Below the pieces are notes generated by a model that saw only the letters and a program-made list of their open reading frames with translations, did not search any database and was not told where the DNA came from. Shown here in pieces: positions 56,997 to 64,000 of a stretch of 64,000 nucleotides of DNA (its first letter is position 1; each line of letters begins with the position of its first letter). This DNA comes from DATJMJ01 sp035503915 (GTDB lineage Bacteria; Actinomycetota; Acidimicrobiia; Acidimicrobiales; Palsa-688). Made by a program: the position numbers and the translations under genes. Location: contig DATJSU010000049.1 in assembly GCA_035503915.1 (NCBI GenBank), positions 186,001 to 250,000 of the forward strand, written 5' to 3'.

Positions 56997-57811
56997 TTTT
57001 TGACCCCCCAGGGAACGGCACCGAGGGGGGTGAGGACGCCTTTACCGGTAGTGGCGGGATTGCCATCGGAGCCGGTGCCCGCGGTGGCACCGGGTGCGGT
57101 GAGCGCAAGGAACGCGTCCTCCAGCGAGCGGGTGTCTCCGAGCGGGCCCCCACCGAGCCTCGTCAGCTCGTCCAGGGTTGTATTCGCGACGAGCCGGCCC
57201 TGGGCCATGATCACCACACGGTCGACTGTTTGGGCTACTTCGCCTAACAGGTGGCTCGAGACGAGCACGGTCCGCCCTTCGCGAGCCAGCTGGCGCAGGA
57301 GCTGGCGGAGCCAATGAACGCCCTCGGGGTCGAGGCCGTTCGCCGGTTCGTCCAGCACGAGGATCTCTGGGTCGCATAGCAAGGCCGTAGCCAGGCCCAG
57401 CCGTTGGCGCATGCCGAGGGAAAACGTCCCTACCCTCTTGTCTGCCGCCCGGCCCAAGTCCACTAGTTCGAGCACTTGGCCCACTCGCGAGCTCCCGGCA
57501 CGGCCGAGCATTGCCAAGGACAGGAGATGGTTCCTGGCCGTTCGGCCCGGGTGGGCGCCGGCCGCCTCGACCAGGGCACCTATCGCATGCAAAGGCTCGT
57601 CAAGGTCTTTGAACAGGCGGCCGTTCACCGACGCGCGGCCAGCCGTGGGGCTGACCAGCCCGAGCAGCATGTAAAGGCTTGTAGTTTTGCCCGCCCCGTT
57701 GGGCCCGAGGAAACCGACCACCTGCCCGGCCTCGACGTCGAAGGAAAGGTCGTCTACGGCTACAGTCTCGCCAAAGCGTTTGGTGAGCGCAGCAAACTCG
57801 ATCACAGCCAT
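56984..57811 (-). CDS. ABC-2-type exporter ATPase
   Basis: 275 residues from ATG 57811 (AAGGAC eight bases upstream); an earlier in-frame start at 57829 lacks support. Walker A GPNGAGKTT, signature FSLGMRQRLGLATAL, Walker B ILVLDEPANGLDPE, switch His in VSSHLLGEVAQT. The C-terminal ~35 residues are Thr/Gly/Pro-rich. DrrA/BcrA-type half transporter ATPase; works with the permease encoded downstream and overlapping. Confidence 0.93.
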   Translation of the reverse strand: MAVIEFAALTKRFGETVAVDDLSFDVEAGQVVGFLGPNGAGKTTSLYMLLGLVSPTAGRASVNGRLFKDLDEPLHAIGALVEAAGAHPGRTARNHLLSLAMLGRAGSSRVGQVLELVDLGRAADKRVGTFSLGMRQRLGLATALLCDPEILVLDEPANGLDPEGVHWLRQLLRQLAREGRTVLVSSHLLGEVAQTVDRVVIMAQGRLVANTTLDELTRLGGGPLGDTRSLEDAFLALTAPGATAGTGSDGNPATTGKGVLTPLGAVPWGVKKWRS

Positions 57812-57934
57812 TTGGCTTGTCCTTTTCACTAAGAGGGCCCTTCGCCAGGCCCTTGCCTTCAGCGTCGCGAGCTCAATTGCGCACGTCGTCAGCTAGAGGG
57901 CCGAACCGTATGGCCCCGAGGGACTAGATCCCGG

Positions 57935-59272
57935 GTGCGGCCGCTACTACCACGGGCTACCAACGATCAGCCCGAAGATGACGTCGATGGCCTGTCCAGG
58001 GCGTACCTTCGCTACATGGCCCTTGGCGCAGGCACCGGCACCCGGCAATGGGGCGCCCGGCAATGGGGCGCCCGGCAATGGAAGGTGGACCTTGCGACGA
58101 GCGCTGCCATCGCGCTGGTCCAGGTCGGGGGGTTTTACGCGCTGTCTGCGCACCGTGGCTTGCACATCGGCTGGCTTGGAGCTGTCCTCGTCTGGGTAGG
58201 CCCTCTTGCTCTCGTGGCGAGGCGCCGCTTCCCTGTCGCCGTGCTGGCCATCACCAACGCGGCAACCCTTGCTTACGTCGTGGGAGGCGGCAAGGTCGGC
58301 GCGATGTGGCTTTCGTTGGTGGTCGCTTTTGTTAGCGCCATATACCTGCGCAAGCGGGTTGAGGCGCTTGCGTTCCTCGCTATCTGCTACGCCCTGGGTC
58401 TTTGGGGCCCCGAGGCGGCGGGCACCGGGCCCGGGCCCTCGGCGGCGCTAGCCCTAGGCGTCGGGGGAGGATTGGCTTTCATGGTGGGCGCTTCGGAGTG
58501 GGTACGCCTTGCCCGCCAGCGTTCCTTGGCTCAGGCACGAGCCCGTGAGGAAGAGGCCAAGCGCATGGCAAGCGAAGAGCGAGTGCGCATCGCCCGTGAA
58601 ATACACGATGTGCTCACCCATAACATCTCGGTGATCAACGTCCAAGCCAGTACCGCCCTTCATCTCCTGGACCGCCAACCCGAACGAGCCCGGCAGGCTC
58701 TCTCCACCATCAACGACATAAGCAAGCAAGCGCTTTCGGAACTTCGCGCCGTCCTCGGGGTCCTGCGGACTTCAGGAGAGGCTGCCCCCTTGTCTCCCGT
58801 GCCTACCCTGGCGGAGCTCGATCGCCTGGTCGAGAACATGAGAGCGGCCGGACTAGAGGTGCGCGTAGAGGAAGAGGGGCCGAGGCATGGGTTGCCGGTC
58901 GACGTCGACCTTGCCGCCTACCGCGTGGTCCAGGAAGCGCTGACCAACACCGCCCGCCATTCCGGAGCGGCAAGGGCGCTCGTCAAGGTGCGCTACGGGA
59001 CGGGGTCGCTCGTGGTAGAAGTCACAGACGATGGCCCGAACGGGACGGCCAATGACCCGGCGAACGCTGCGGGCCCTGGTACCCGCATGGGCGTCAACCG
59101 TGACAGCGACGCCAATGGGGCGGTGAGCGGGAAGGGCAGCGGGATCCTCGGCATGGGTGAGCGGGTGAGCGCCCTGGGAGGGACCTTGGAGGCGGGCCCC
59201 TTGCCACGACGTGGCTTCCGGGTGCTGGCGCGCATCCCTACCTCAGGAGCTACCTCGGGAGGGGCAAGCTGA
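57935..59272 (+). CDS. NarL/DesK-type sensor histidine kinase
   Basis: 445 residues. Four to five membrane helices (~55-165), a short coiled linker (RQRSLAQARAREEEAKRMAS), the HisKA_3 helix with His224 in REIHDVLTHNISVINVQAS, and the ATPase domain: N box VVQEALTNTARHSGAA, G1 VTDDGPNG, G2 GSGILGMGERVSALGG. A 15-base tandem repeat encodes RQWGARQWGARQW near the start of the first helix. GTG 57935 is uncertain; ATG 58016 would omit 27 residues. Lies divergent from the ABC-2 exporter and directly upstream of its regulator. Confidence 0.9.
   Translation: MRPLLPRATNDQPEDDVDGLSRAYLRYMALGAGTGTRQWGARQWGARQWKVDLATSAAIALVQVGGFYALSAHRGLHIGWLGAVLVWVGPLALVARRRFPVAVLAITNAATLAYVVGGGKVGAMWLSLVVAFVSAIYLRKRVEALAFLAICYALGLWGPEAAGTGPGPSAALALGVGGGLAFMVGASEWVRLARQRSLAQARAREEEAKRMASEERVRIAREIHDVLTHNISVINVQASTALHLLDRQPERARQALSTINDISKQALSELRAVLGVLRTSGEAAPLSPVPTLAELDRLVENMRAAGLEVRVEEEGPRHGLPVDVDLAAYRVVQEALTNTARHSGAARALVKVRYGTGSLVVEVTDDGPNGTANDPANAAGPGTRMGVNRDSDANGAVSGKGSGILGMGERVSALGGTLEAGPLPRRGFRVLARIPTSGATSGGAS
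58041..58082 (+). repeat. 15-base tandem repeat in the kinase gene
   Basis: CCCGGCAATGGGGCG occurs twice exactly and a third time as its first 11 bases. It adds five residues (R-Q-W-G-A) per copy, so unit gain or loss keeps the frame. Confidence 0.9.
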
Positions 59273-59277
59273 TCAGG

Positions 59278-59934
59278 GTGCTCCTAGTAGACGACCAGGC
59301 CCTTGTGCGCTCGGGTTTTGCCGCGCTTCTGAGCGCCGAGGAGGACATCGATGTCGTGGGTGAGGCCGCTGACGGCGACGAGGCGGTGCGGTTGGCGCAG
59401 AGGCTGCGGCCCGAGGTCGTGCTCATGGACGTGCGCATGCCCCGGTCCAACGGCATCGAGGCCACCCAGCGGATCGCCGCCACCCCTGAATTGTCGGCGG
59501 TGCATGTCGTTATACTCACCACCTTCGACCTCGACGAGTACGTCTTCGAAGGACTGCGCGCGGGAGCTGCCGGGTTCTTGCTGAAAGACACCGACGCCGC
59601 TGAGCTCGTCCGGGCGGTCCGGGTCGTAGCCGCAGGTGACGCGCTCCTCTCTCCGGCGATTACCCGCAGGCTGATTGAAGAATTCACCACCCACGCGCGG
59701 TCGGTACGTCAACCCCCCGGTCTCGCTTCCCTGACAGCGCGCGAGCGAGAGGTGACCACTTTGGTCGCCTCCGGCCTGTCCAATTCCGAGATTGCGGAGA
59801 AGCTTTACCTGAGCGCATCGACCGCTAAGACGCACGTAGCGAGAGCCATGAGCAAGCTCGGGGCAAGGGACCGAGCCCAATTGGTGGTAACCGCCTACGA
59901 GGCCGGCTTAGTCCGGCCTGGCTGGATGCGCTGA
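59278..59934 (+). CDS. LuxR/NarL-family response regulator
   Basis: 218 residues from GTG 59278. Receiver: acidic pair VDDQ, Asp51 in VVLMDVRMP, Lys in FLLKDTDAAEL; LuxR helix-turn-helix: LTAREREVTTLVASGLSNSE and LSASTAKTHVARAMSKLGA. An in-frame CTG at 59269, which overlaps the kinase stop (CTGA) and has GGAGG six bases upstream, would give the usual N-terminus (x-I-R-V-L-L-V-D-D) and may be the true start. Partner of the kinase just upstream. Confidence 0.92.
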   Translation: MLLVDDQALVRSGFAALLSAEEDIDVVGEAADGDEAVRLAQRLRPEVVLMDVRMPRSNGIEATQRIAATPELSAVHVVILTTFDLDEYVFEGLRAGAAGFLLKDTDAAELVRAVRVVAAGDALLSPAITRRLIEEFTTHARSVRQPPGLASLTAREREVTTLVASGLSNSEIAEKLYLSASTAKTHVARAMSKLGARDRAQLVVTAYEAGLVRPGWMR

Positions 59935-60163
59935 CTTGGTACTGCCGGCCCAGCCACTCTCCAGCTGGTGCTCGTGGGAGCAAATGAACGCGGGTACGGC
60001 GAAGCACCGCCACGCGGCACTTGCTGTCCTCTGCGTTGCGGCGTTGGTCGTCAACCGTGCGAGCACAAGAGCCGTCCGCACCGACAGCCGGGGGCCGGTG
60101 CCCCCGGGGGCGGTGCGCCCAGGGCCAGTGCACCGACGACTGGTGCACAGACGACCAGTGCGC

Positions 60164-60853
60164 TCAGAAACCGCTGAGACCGGGCGGCTGCAACGACCTG
60201 CAAGCTTGCGAGGCGGACTGGAACTGCGGCGAGCTCGGGTTCAAGGGGTTGTTGGCGGCTCCGCCCGTCACCTGGACCATGATCTGGCCATTGGCGTTCG
60301 GCTCGGGGAAGTCGGGCACGCCGTGGGAGCGCATGCATTGCGCGTACTTGAGGAGCTTGTCGGTGGCACTGACCGAAGGGGCCCCGCCGTTCGCTACGTG
60401 CGGTATGAGGCTCTGGCATGTCTGCATGGCTGATTTGAAAGTGGGCGAGTTGGGGTCCACGCCGCTGCCCTCCGTCAGGTGGAACATCACGCCGCCGCTG
60501 GGCGTCACTTGGACCGCCGAGTCCGGGAAGTCGGGCTCGCCGTGCGAGCGCATGCAAGTGGCGAACTTGACGCCTGCGGCTGAGGCTCCGGCAGCCCCGG
60601 TACCGCCACCGCCCTGAGCGGGAGCCGGCGCGGCGGTGGTGACAGTCGTGGTAGTTGTCGTGCCCACGTGGGCGACCGACTTGGCCGCTGAGGGACCACC
60701 CCCGCAGGCAGCGAGGAGGATGCCCGACCCGAGAAGGCACGCGAGGAGCCCTGCCTGCTTCAAGCGGTGCCTCTCTCCTGTGGCTACCGCGAGGGATGTC
60801 CTTGTGGCGTCCTCTCGGTCCCGCCTTCGTGCTGTTACCGGCGCCGTGCCCAT
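60164..60853 (-). CDS. lipoprotein with two CMRSHGxPDFP repeats
   Basis: 229 residues. Lipobox LAAC after a hydrophobic stretch (ACLLGSGILLAACGG; Cys ~48), a Thr/Ala-rich linker, then two related ~75-residue units, each starting FATCMRSHGEPDFP / YAQCMRSHGVPDFP and ending SAMQTCQSL / SASQACRSL, so each has two cysteines likely to form a disulphide. This motif is widespread in actinobacterial lipoproteins of unknown role. Excellent AGGAGG five bases before ATG 60853. Divergent from an OmpR-type two-component system that may control it. Confidence 0.85.
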   Translation of the reverse strand: MGTAPVTARRRDREDATRTSLAVATGERHRLKQAGLLACLLGSGILLAACGGGPSAAKSVAHVGTTTTTTVTTAAPAPAQGGGGTGAAGASAAGVKFATCMRSHGEPDFPDSAVQVTPSGGVMFHLTEGSGVDPNSPTFKSAMQTCQSLIPHVANGGAPSVSATDKLLKYAQCMRSHGVPDFPEPNANGQIMVQVTGGAANNPLNPSSPQFQSASQACRSLQPPGLSGF

Positions 60854-60903
60854 GGGGCCTCCTCTTCCCGTGCTCGCTACCCCCCCGACCTTAACGAAAC
60901 GGT

Positions 60904-60943
60904 GGTAACGCTCCGGTGAAGGAATTTGTAACCGCTCTGTTAC
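60904..60943. promoter_or_regulatory. cluster of GTAAC half-sites between divergent genes
   Basis: GTAAC occurs at 60905 (GTAACGCTC) and 60928 (GTAACCGCTC) as a direct repeat 23 bases apart; the second copy also pairs with GTTAC (60939-60943) as an inverted repeat. The arrangement fits a binding region for the OmpR-type regulator encoded at 61026. Confidence 0.45.
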
Positions 60944-61025
60944 CAGTGGCCAGGCAGATTGACAGGGTGAGAAAGTGGTGCCGGGAGCCAGGCAGGCCCG
61001 AGCGGCCACGGACTTGGGGAGCGTC

Positions 61026-61703
61026 GTGAAGGTGCTCGTGGTGGAGGACCAGAGAGAACTTGCCGAAGCGGTCTCTCGGGGCCTCCGCCAGCAGGGTATG
61101 ACCGTCGATGTCGCCTTCGACGGCCAGGACGCCCTCGACCATGTCCTCGGCCATGCGAACCTGGCCACCTATGACGTTGTTGTGCTCGACCGGGGCCTCC
61201 CCAAGCTGCACGGAGATGAGTTTTGCCGTCAGCTCGTCTCCGCCGGCTGCAACACCCGGGTGCTGATGCTCACGGCGGCAAGCACCATCGAAGACAAGGT
61301 GGAGGGCCTGGGCCTCGGAGCGGACGACTACCTGGCCAAGCCGTTCCACTTTGCCGAGCTCGTAGCCCGGGTCAGGGCGCTCGGCCGGCGTGCCCACCCG
61401 GCCCTACCCCCCACCTTCGTGGTCGGGAACCTCGAACTGGACCCGGCAAAGCGCGTCGCAGTGCGCGGCGGGGCCCGCCTTTCGCTCACCCCGAAGGAGT
61501 TCGCCCTCTTGGAGCTCCTCCTGAGCGCAAGAGGTGACACTGTTTCAGCCGAAGAGCTCCTCGAACGTGTGTGGGACGAGTTCGCCGACCCCTTCAGTTC
61601 TACCGTCAAGGTCACCGTCGGACGCCTCCGAGCAAAACTCGGGGAGCCGCCGCTCATTGAAACGGTGCCGCGCGCTGGGTACCGCGTCGTCTGGGAGGCT
61701 TAG
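61026..61703 (+). CDS. OmpR/PhoB-family response regulator
   Basis: 225 residues from GTG 61026 (GGGGAG five bases upstream); the longer frame from 60975 lacks an RBS. Receiver with VVEDQ acidic pair, Asp55 in VVVLDRGLP, Thr in LMLTAAS and Lys in YLAKPFHF; winged helix with LSLTPKEFALLELLLSARGD and VTVGRLRAKLGEPP. Kinase gene follows after four bases. Candidate targets are its own operon and the divergent lipoprotein. Confidence 0.93.
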   Translation: MKVLVVEDQRELAEAVSRGLRQQGMTVDVAFDGQDALDHVLGHANLATYDVVVLDRGLPKLHGDEFCRQLVSAGCNTRVLMLTAASTIEDKVEGLGLGADDYLAKPFHFAELVARVRALGRRAHPALPPTFVVGNLELDPAKRVAVRGGARLSLTPKEFALLELLLSARGDTVSAEELLERVWDEFADPFSSTVKVTVGRLRAKLGEPPLIETVPRAGYRVVWEA

Positions 61704-61707
61704 GCAA

Positions 61708-63045
61708 ATGGCCCGAGCTCGCCGACTGAGGGGCTTGCTCGCTTGGCTACGGCCGGGCCACCAAACCGTTCGGATGCGCCTGAGCTTGCTCTACGGGGCC
61801 CTTTTCCTCGTCTCGGCGGCCGTTTTGCTCGCGATCACCTACGCACTGGTTGACCACAACAATTTTTTCGTCGTCCGGGCGACGACCACTCGCGAACTTG
61901 GCCGTAAACCGGTATTTTTCCACGCGTCGCACGTGCCGCAGTTGCCGGGGCTACCGGCCAACATTGCCCAGTTGCCGGGGGGTGCCCAGGTCGAGGAGCT
62001 CGCCCACAAGGCGCTCGAACAACATTCCTCTGACTTGCACACGCTCCTCATCGGTTCCGTGATCGCCCTCTGCGTAATGGCCGGCCTCTCGGTCTTGCTC
62101 GGGTGGGCGGTGGCGGGTCGGGCGCTGCGTCCCCTGCGGGCGATGACCGCCACGGCGCAGCGCATGTCGGCGCACAATTTGCACGAGCGCCTCACGTTGG
62201 ACGGCCCTCAGGACGAGCTGATGGACCTGGCCAAGACGATCAACGGGCTCCTTGGCCGCCTGGATGCTGCCTTCGCTGCCCAGCGACGCTTTGTCGCCAA
62301 TGCCTCTCACGAACTGCGTACCCCGCTCACCTTGGAGCGCACGCTTCTTGAAGTAGCTCTCGCTGACCCCGAGGCCGACCTCGCCTCGCTTCGCTTTGCC
62401 TGCGAACGAGCCATAGCCGCCGGGGAAAGGCACGAAGGCCTCATCGAGTCACTCTTGACGCTGGCAACGAGCGAGCGAGGCCTGGACCGCCACCAGGCCA
62501 TTGACCTGTCGCTGGTCGCGGCCCAGCAGCTAAGCCTCCGCGATCGCGAGATCGCAGCAAAATGCCTGACATTTGAGTCGCAACTGTCGTCAGCTCCCAC
62601 TTCCGGGGATCTCCGCCTCCTAGAGCGCCTCGTCGCCAACCTAGTGGAGAACGCTGTCTGTCACAACGACGCCGGAGGCTGGGCCTCCATTGCGACAGCG
62701 GTCAGGTCTGAGCGCGTCGTGCTCTCGGTCAGCAACAGCGGTCGCGTGGTCCCAGGTGAGGAAATAGAGCGCCTTTTCCTTCCTTTCCAGCGCCTGGACG
62801 ATGCCGGCGAGGGCTTCGGGCTTGGCCTTTCCATCGTGAAGGCGATCGCCGCCGCCCACGACGCGAGGCTCACCTGCTGCCCACGAACTGGCGGGGGGAT
62901 GGACATCGAGGTGACATTCCCGTTGTCACCGGTGGCGTCACCGCGGCCTCCAAAAAGTGACTGCGGCGGGCCGGGGCGACCAATTGTTGAACAGCGGCTA
63001 AGCACAATCTCGAGCGTTACGGTGCGGAGCTTGCCCGCAAACTAG
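61708..63045 (+). CDS. HAMP-type sensor histidine kinase
   Basis: 445 residues. Membrane helix 1 (SLLYGALFLVSAAVLLAITY), ~70-residue extracytoplasmic sensor region with a GLPANIAQLPG segment, helix 2 (LLIGSVIALCVMAGLSVLLG), HAMP linker, His201 in NASHELRTPLTLERTL, and ATPase with N box LVANLVENAVCHND, G1 VSNSGRVVPG (Asp replaced by Asn, as in other kinases of this group) and G2 GFGLGLSIVKAIA. ATG 61708 follows GGAGG. The last ~40 residues are Pro/Ser-rich. Stop shares CTAG with the convergent GGDEF gene. Confidence 0.92.
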   Translation: MARARRLRGLLAWLRPGHQTVRMRLSLLYGALFLVSAAVLLAITYALVDHNNFFVVRATTTRELGRKPVFFHASHVPQLPGLPANIAQLPGGAQVEELAHKALEQHSSDLHTLLIGSVIALCVMAGLSVLLGWAVAGRALRPLRAMTATAQRMSAHNLHERLTLDGPQDELMDLAKTINGLLGRLDAAFAAQRRFVANASHELRTPLTLERTLLEVALADPEADLASLRFACERAIAAGERHEGLIESLLTLATSERGLDRHQAIDLSLVAAQQLSLRDREIAAKCLTFESQLSSAPTSGDLRLLERLVANLVENAVCHNDAGGWASIATAVRSERVVLSVSNSGRVVPGEEIERLFLPFQRLDDAGEGFGLGLSIVKAIAAAHDARLTCCPRTGGGMDIEVTFPLSPVASPRPPKSDCGGPGRPIVEQRLSTISSVTVRSLPAN

Positions 63046-64000
63046 GCGGGCTTACCTGAGGCACTGGCTGCCGGCGCCTTCTCCCGGTACCGTACCTGAG
63101 AGCGCGCCCCGGCCGCGAGCACGCGGCGGGCGCTCACGAGCCCTTGGTCCTGGGACATGGAAGAGTCAAAAGTGACATAGCCGCCACGTCCTTTGGCCTT
63201 CGCTCGGTACATCGCGATGTCGGCGTCCCGCAGCATATCTTCTGGCTCCCTGTTCGATATTTCGCTGGTTGTCACGCCGATGCTCCCCGTCACGATAGCC
63301 CGCGTGCCTTCCAAGTCGTAGGGACGGGCGAGGTCGGATTGCAGCCTTCGCACCACCCGGGTGACCGAAGAGATGTCGCGCAGGCCCGCCAGCAATATCG
63401 CAAACTCGTCACCCCCGATGCGAGCAGCGGTGTCGCCGGCTCGGATGCTGCCGCGTATGCGGTCACTGACTTCAGCCAGCAAGCGGTCACCGGCTTGGTG
63501 GCCGAGGCTGTCGTTCAGGATTTTGAAATTGTCCAAGTCCAGCCAGAGCACAGCGAAACCGTGGCACTCGTCGCGCTTGGCTGCCGAGATCGCCAGTGAA
63601 AGGCGGTCCATGAACAGCGTTCGGTTCGGCAAGCCAGTAAGGCCGTCGTAGAGTGCCTGGTAACGCAACTGTTCCATCAAGATATGCCGCTCGCTCACGT
63701 CTGTTAGTGACCCGACAAGGCGAACTGGGGAAGACGTCTCACCCTCTGCGCGTACCGCCAACGCGCGGCACTGCACCCACAAGAAGCCGCCCTGTCGACC
63801 GCGCACCCGGTGTTCGTTGAAGATGCTGATCCGTGAGCCGTCCTTTATGTTGCCCAAGTCCTCGAGCAGGGCCGCGCGGTCTTCGGGGTGAACGTTATCC
63901 AGCCATTGTGAAGCGGTCTCACCAAGCTCGCTGTCGTCAGTACAGAACATCTCTCGCCAGCGAGATGAGTAATACACCCGGCCTGTCCGCAGGTCCCAAT
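63042..64000 (-). CDS. PAS-GGDEF protein, 5' end outside window
   Basis: The visible ~319 codons run to the window edge in frame (the last codons read W-D-L-R-T-G-R-V-Y-Y-S, a normal PAS stretch), so the start lies beyond base 64000. The C-terminal half of a PAS/PAC sensor (REMFCTDDSELGETASQW to LVGSLTDVSERHIL) leads to a complete GGDEF domain: YDGLTGLPNRTLFMDRLSLA, WLDLDNFKILNDSLGHQAGD and the intact active site RIGGDEFAILLAG. It is therefore a likely active diguanylate cyclase. An Ala/Arg-rich tail of ~40 residues follows. Whether an EAL domain or membrane segment exists upstream is not visible. Confidence 0.9.
   Translation of the reverse strand, partial: WDLRTGRVYYSSRWREMFCTDDSELGETASQWLDNVHPEDRAALLEDLGNIKDGSRISIFNEHRVRGRQGGFLWVQCRALAVRAEGETSSPVRLVGSLTDVSERHILMEQLRYQALYDGLTGLPNRTLFMDRLSLAISAAKRDECHGFAVLWLDLDNFKILNDSLGHQAGDRLLAEVSDRIRGSIRAGDTAARIGGDEFAILLAGLRDISSVTRVVRRLQSDLARPYDLEGTRAIVTGSIGVTTSEISNREPEDMLRDADIAMYRAKAKGRGGYVTFDSSMSQDQGLVSARRVLAAGARSQVRYREKAPAASASGKPA

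Noticed and set aside
1..64000. CRISPR arrays, transposases, integrases, phage genes, restriction or toxin-antitoxin systems
   Set aside because: Looked for regular repeats and family motifs on both strands; none found apart from the decayed patch next to tRNA-Arg.

Overview
This is a high-GC window with dense, often overlapping genes, many GTG/TTG starts and typical actinobacterial core genes. These include a CBS-less GuaB3-type IMP dehydrogenase, GlnE adenylyltransferase, glutamine-dependent NAD synthetase, topoisomerase I with a Lys/Ala-rich tail, a K+-independent proton pyrophosphatase, and SpoIIAA/SpoIIAB-like regulators. I infer an Actinomycetota chromosome, possibly Acidimicrobiia or a neighbouring deep lineage. 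Species is not determinable from the sequence alone. No CRISPR array, rRNA, intact insertion sequence or prophage was seen.

Layout. 1-17.6 kb is mostly housekeeping: the end of an LCP cell-wall ligase, a CoA-type NUDIX hydrolase, guaB3-pcrA, fabF, glnE back to back with nadE, a large PAS-GGDEF-EAL protein, a HAD phosphatase and phoU. 17.7-29.5 kb holds an anti-sigma antagonist/anti-sigma pair, hppA, topA, a LiaFSR-like envelope-stress module (PspC/LiaF-like membrane protein head to head with a PspC-histidine kinase and its LuxR-type regulator), and tmk-holB. 29.7-34.7 kb holds a secreted DUF5666-like repeat protein, a polar amino-acid ABC transporter and a patch of decayed genes beside tRNA-Arg(TCT) and tRNA-His(GTG). 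35-39.6 kb holds a primary-like group 2 sigma factor and a minus-strand cluster: ECF sigma factor, zinc anti-sigma factor, Tat-type molybdopterin oxidoreductase, cytochrome b and a small secreted protein. 39.6-42.5 kb has a large ArsR-family regulator driven from an AT-rich promoter shared with a small divergent gene, and an MFS exporter with a C-terminal barrel domain.

42.6-55.7 kb reads as a carbohydrate region. An Opp/Dpp-type ABC transporter (binding protein, two permeases, two ATPases) runs directly into a GH1 beta-glucosidase. A convergent ROK regulator follows. A second minus-strand operon carries peptide deformylase, a cupin, a cellobiose-2-epimerase-like protein, OsmC and a FUSC-type membrane protein. 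Together these suggest uptake and hydrolysis or epimerisation of beta-glucosides such as cellobiose. 55.8-64 kb has a gene remnant, an ABC-2 exporter beside a NarL-type two-component system, a duplicated-motif lipoprotein divergent from an OmpR-type two-component system, and a PAS-GGDEF protein running off the window end.

The best candidates for something new are the sigma/anti-sigma-controlled extracytoplasmic molybdoenzyme cluster (36.2-39.3 kb), the beta-glucoside locus built on a peptide-type ABC transporter, the LiaFSR-like module with overlapping divergent starts, several very small proteins not obvious by length (59, 25, 69 and about 78 residues), and gene junctions that suggest CTG initiation at CTGA stop/start overlaps. 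All functional statements are from motif reading; no database search was run.
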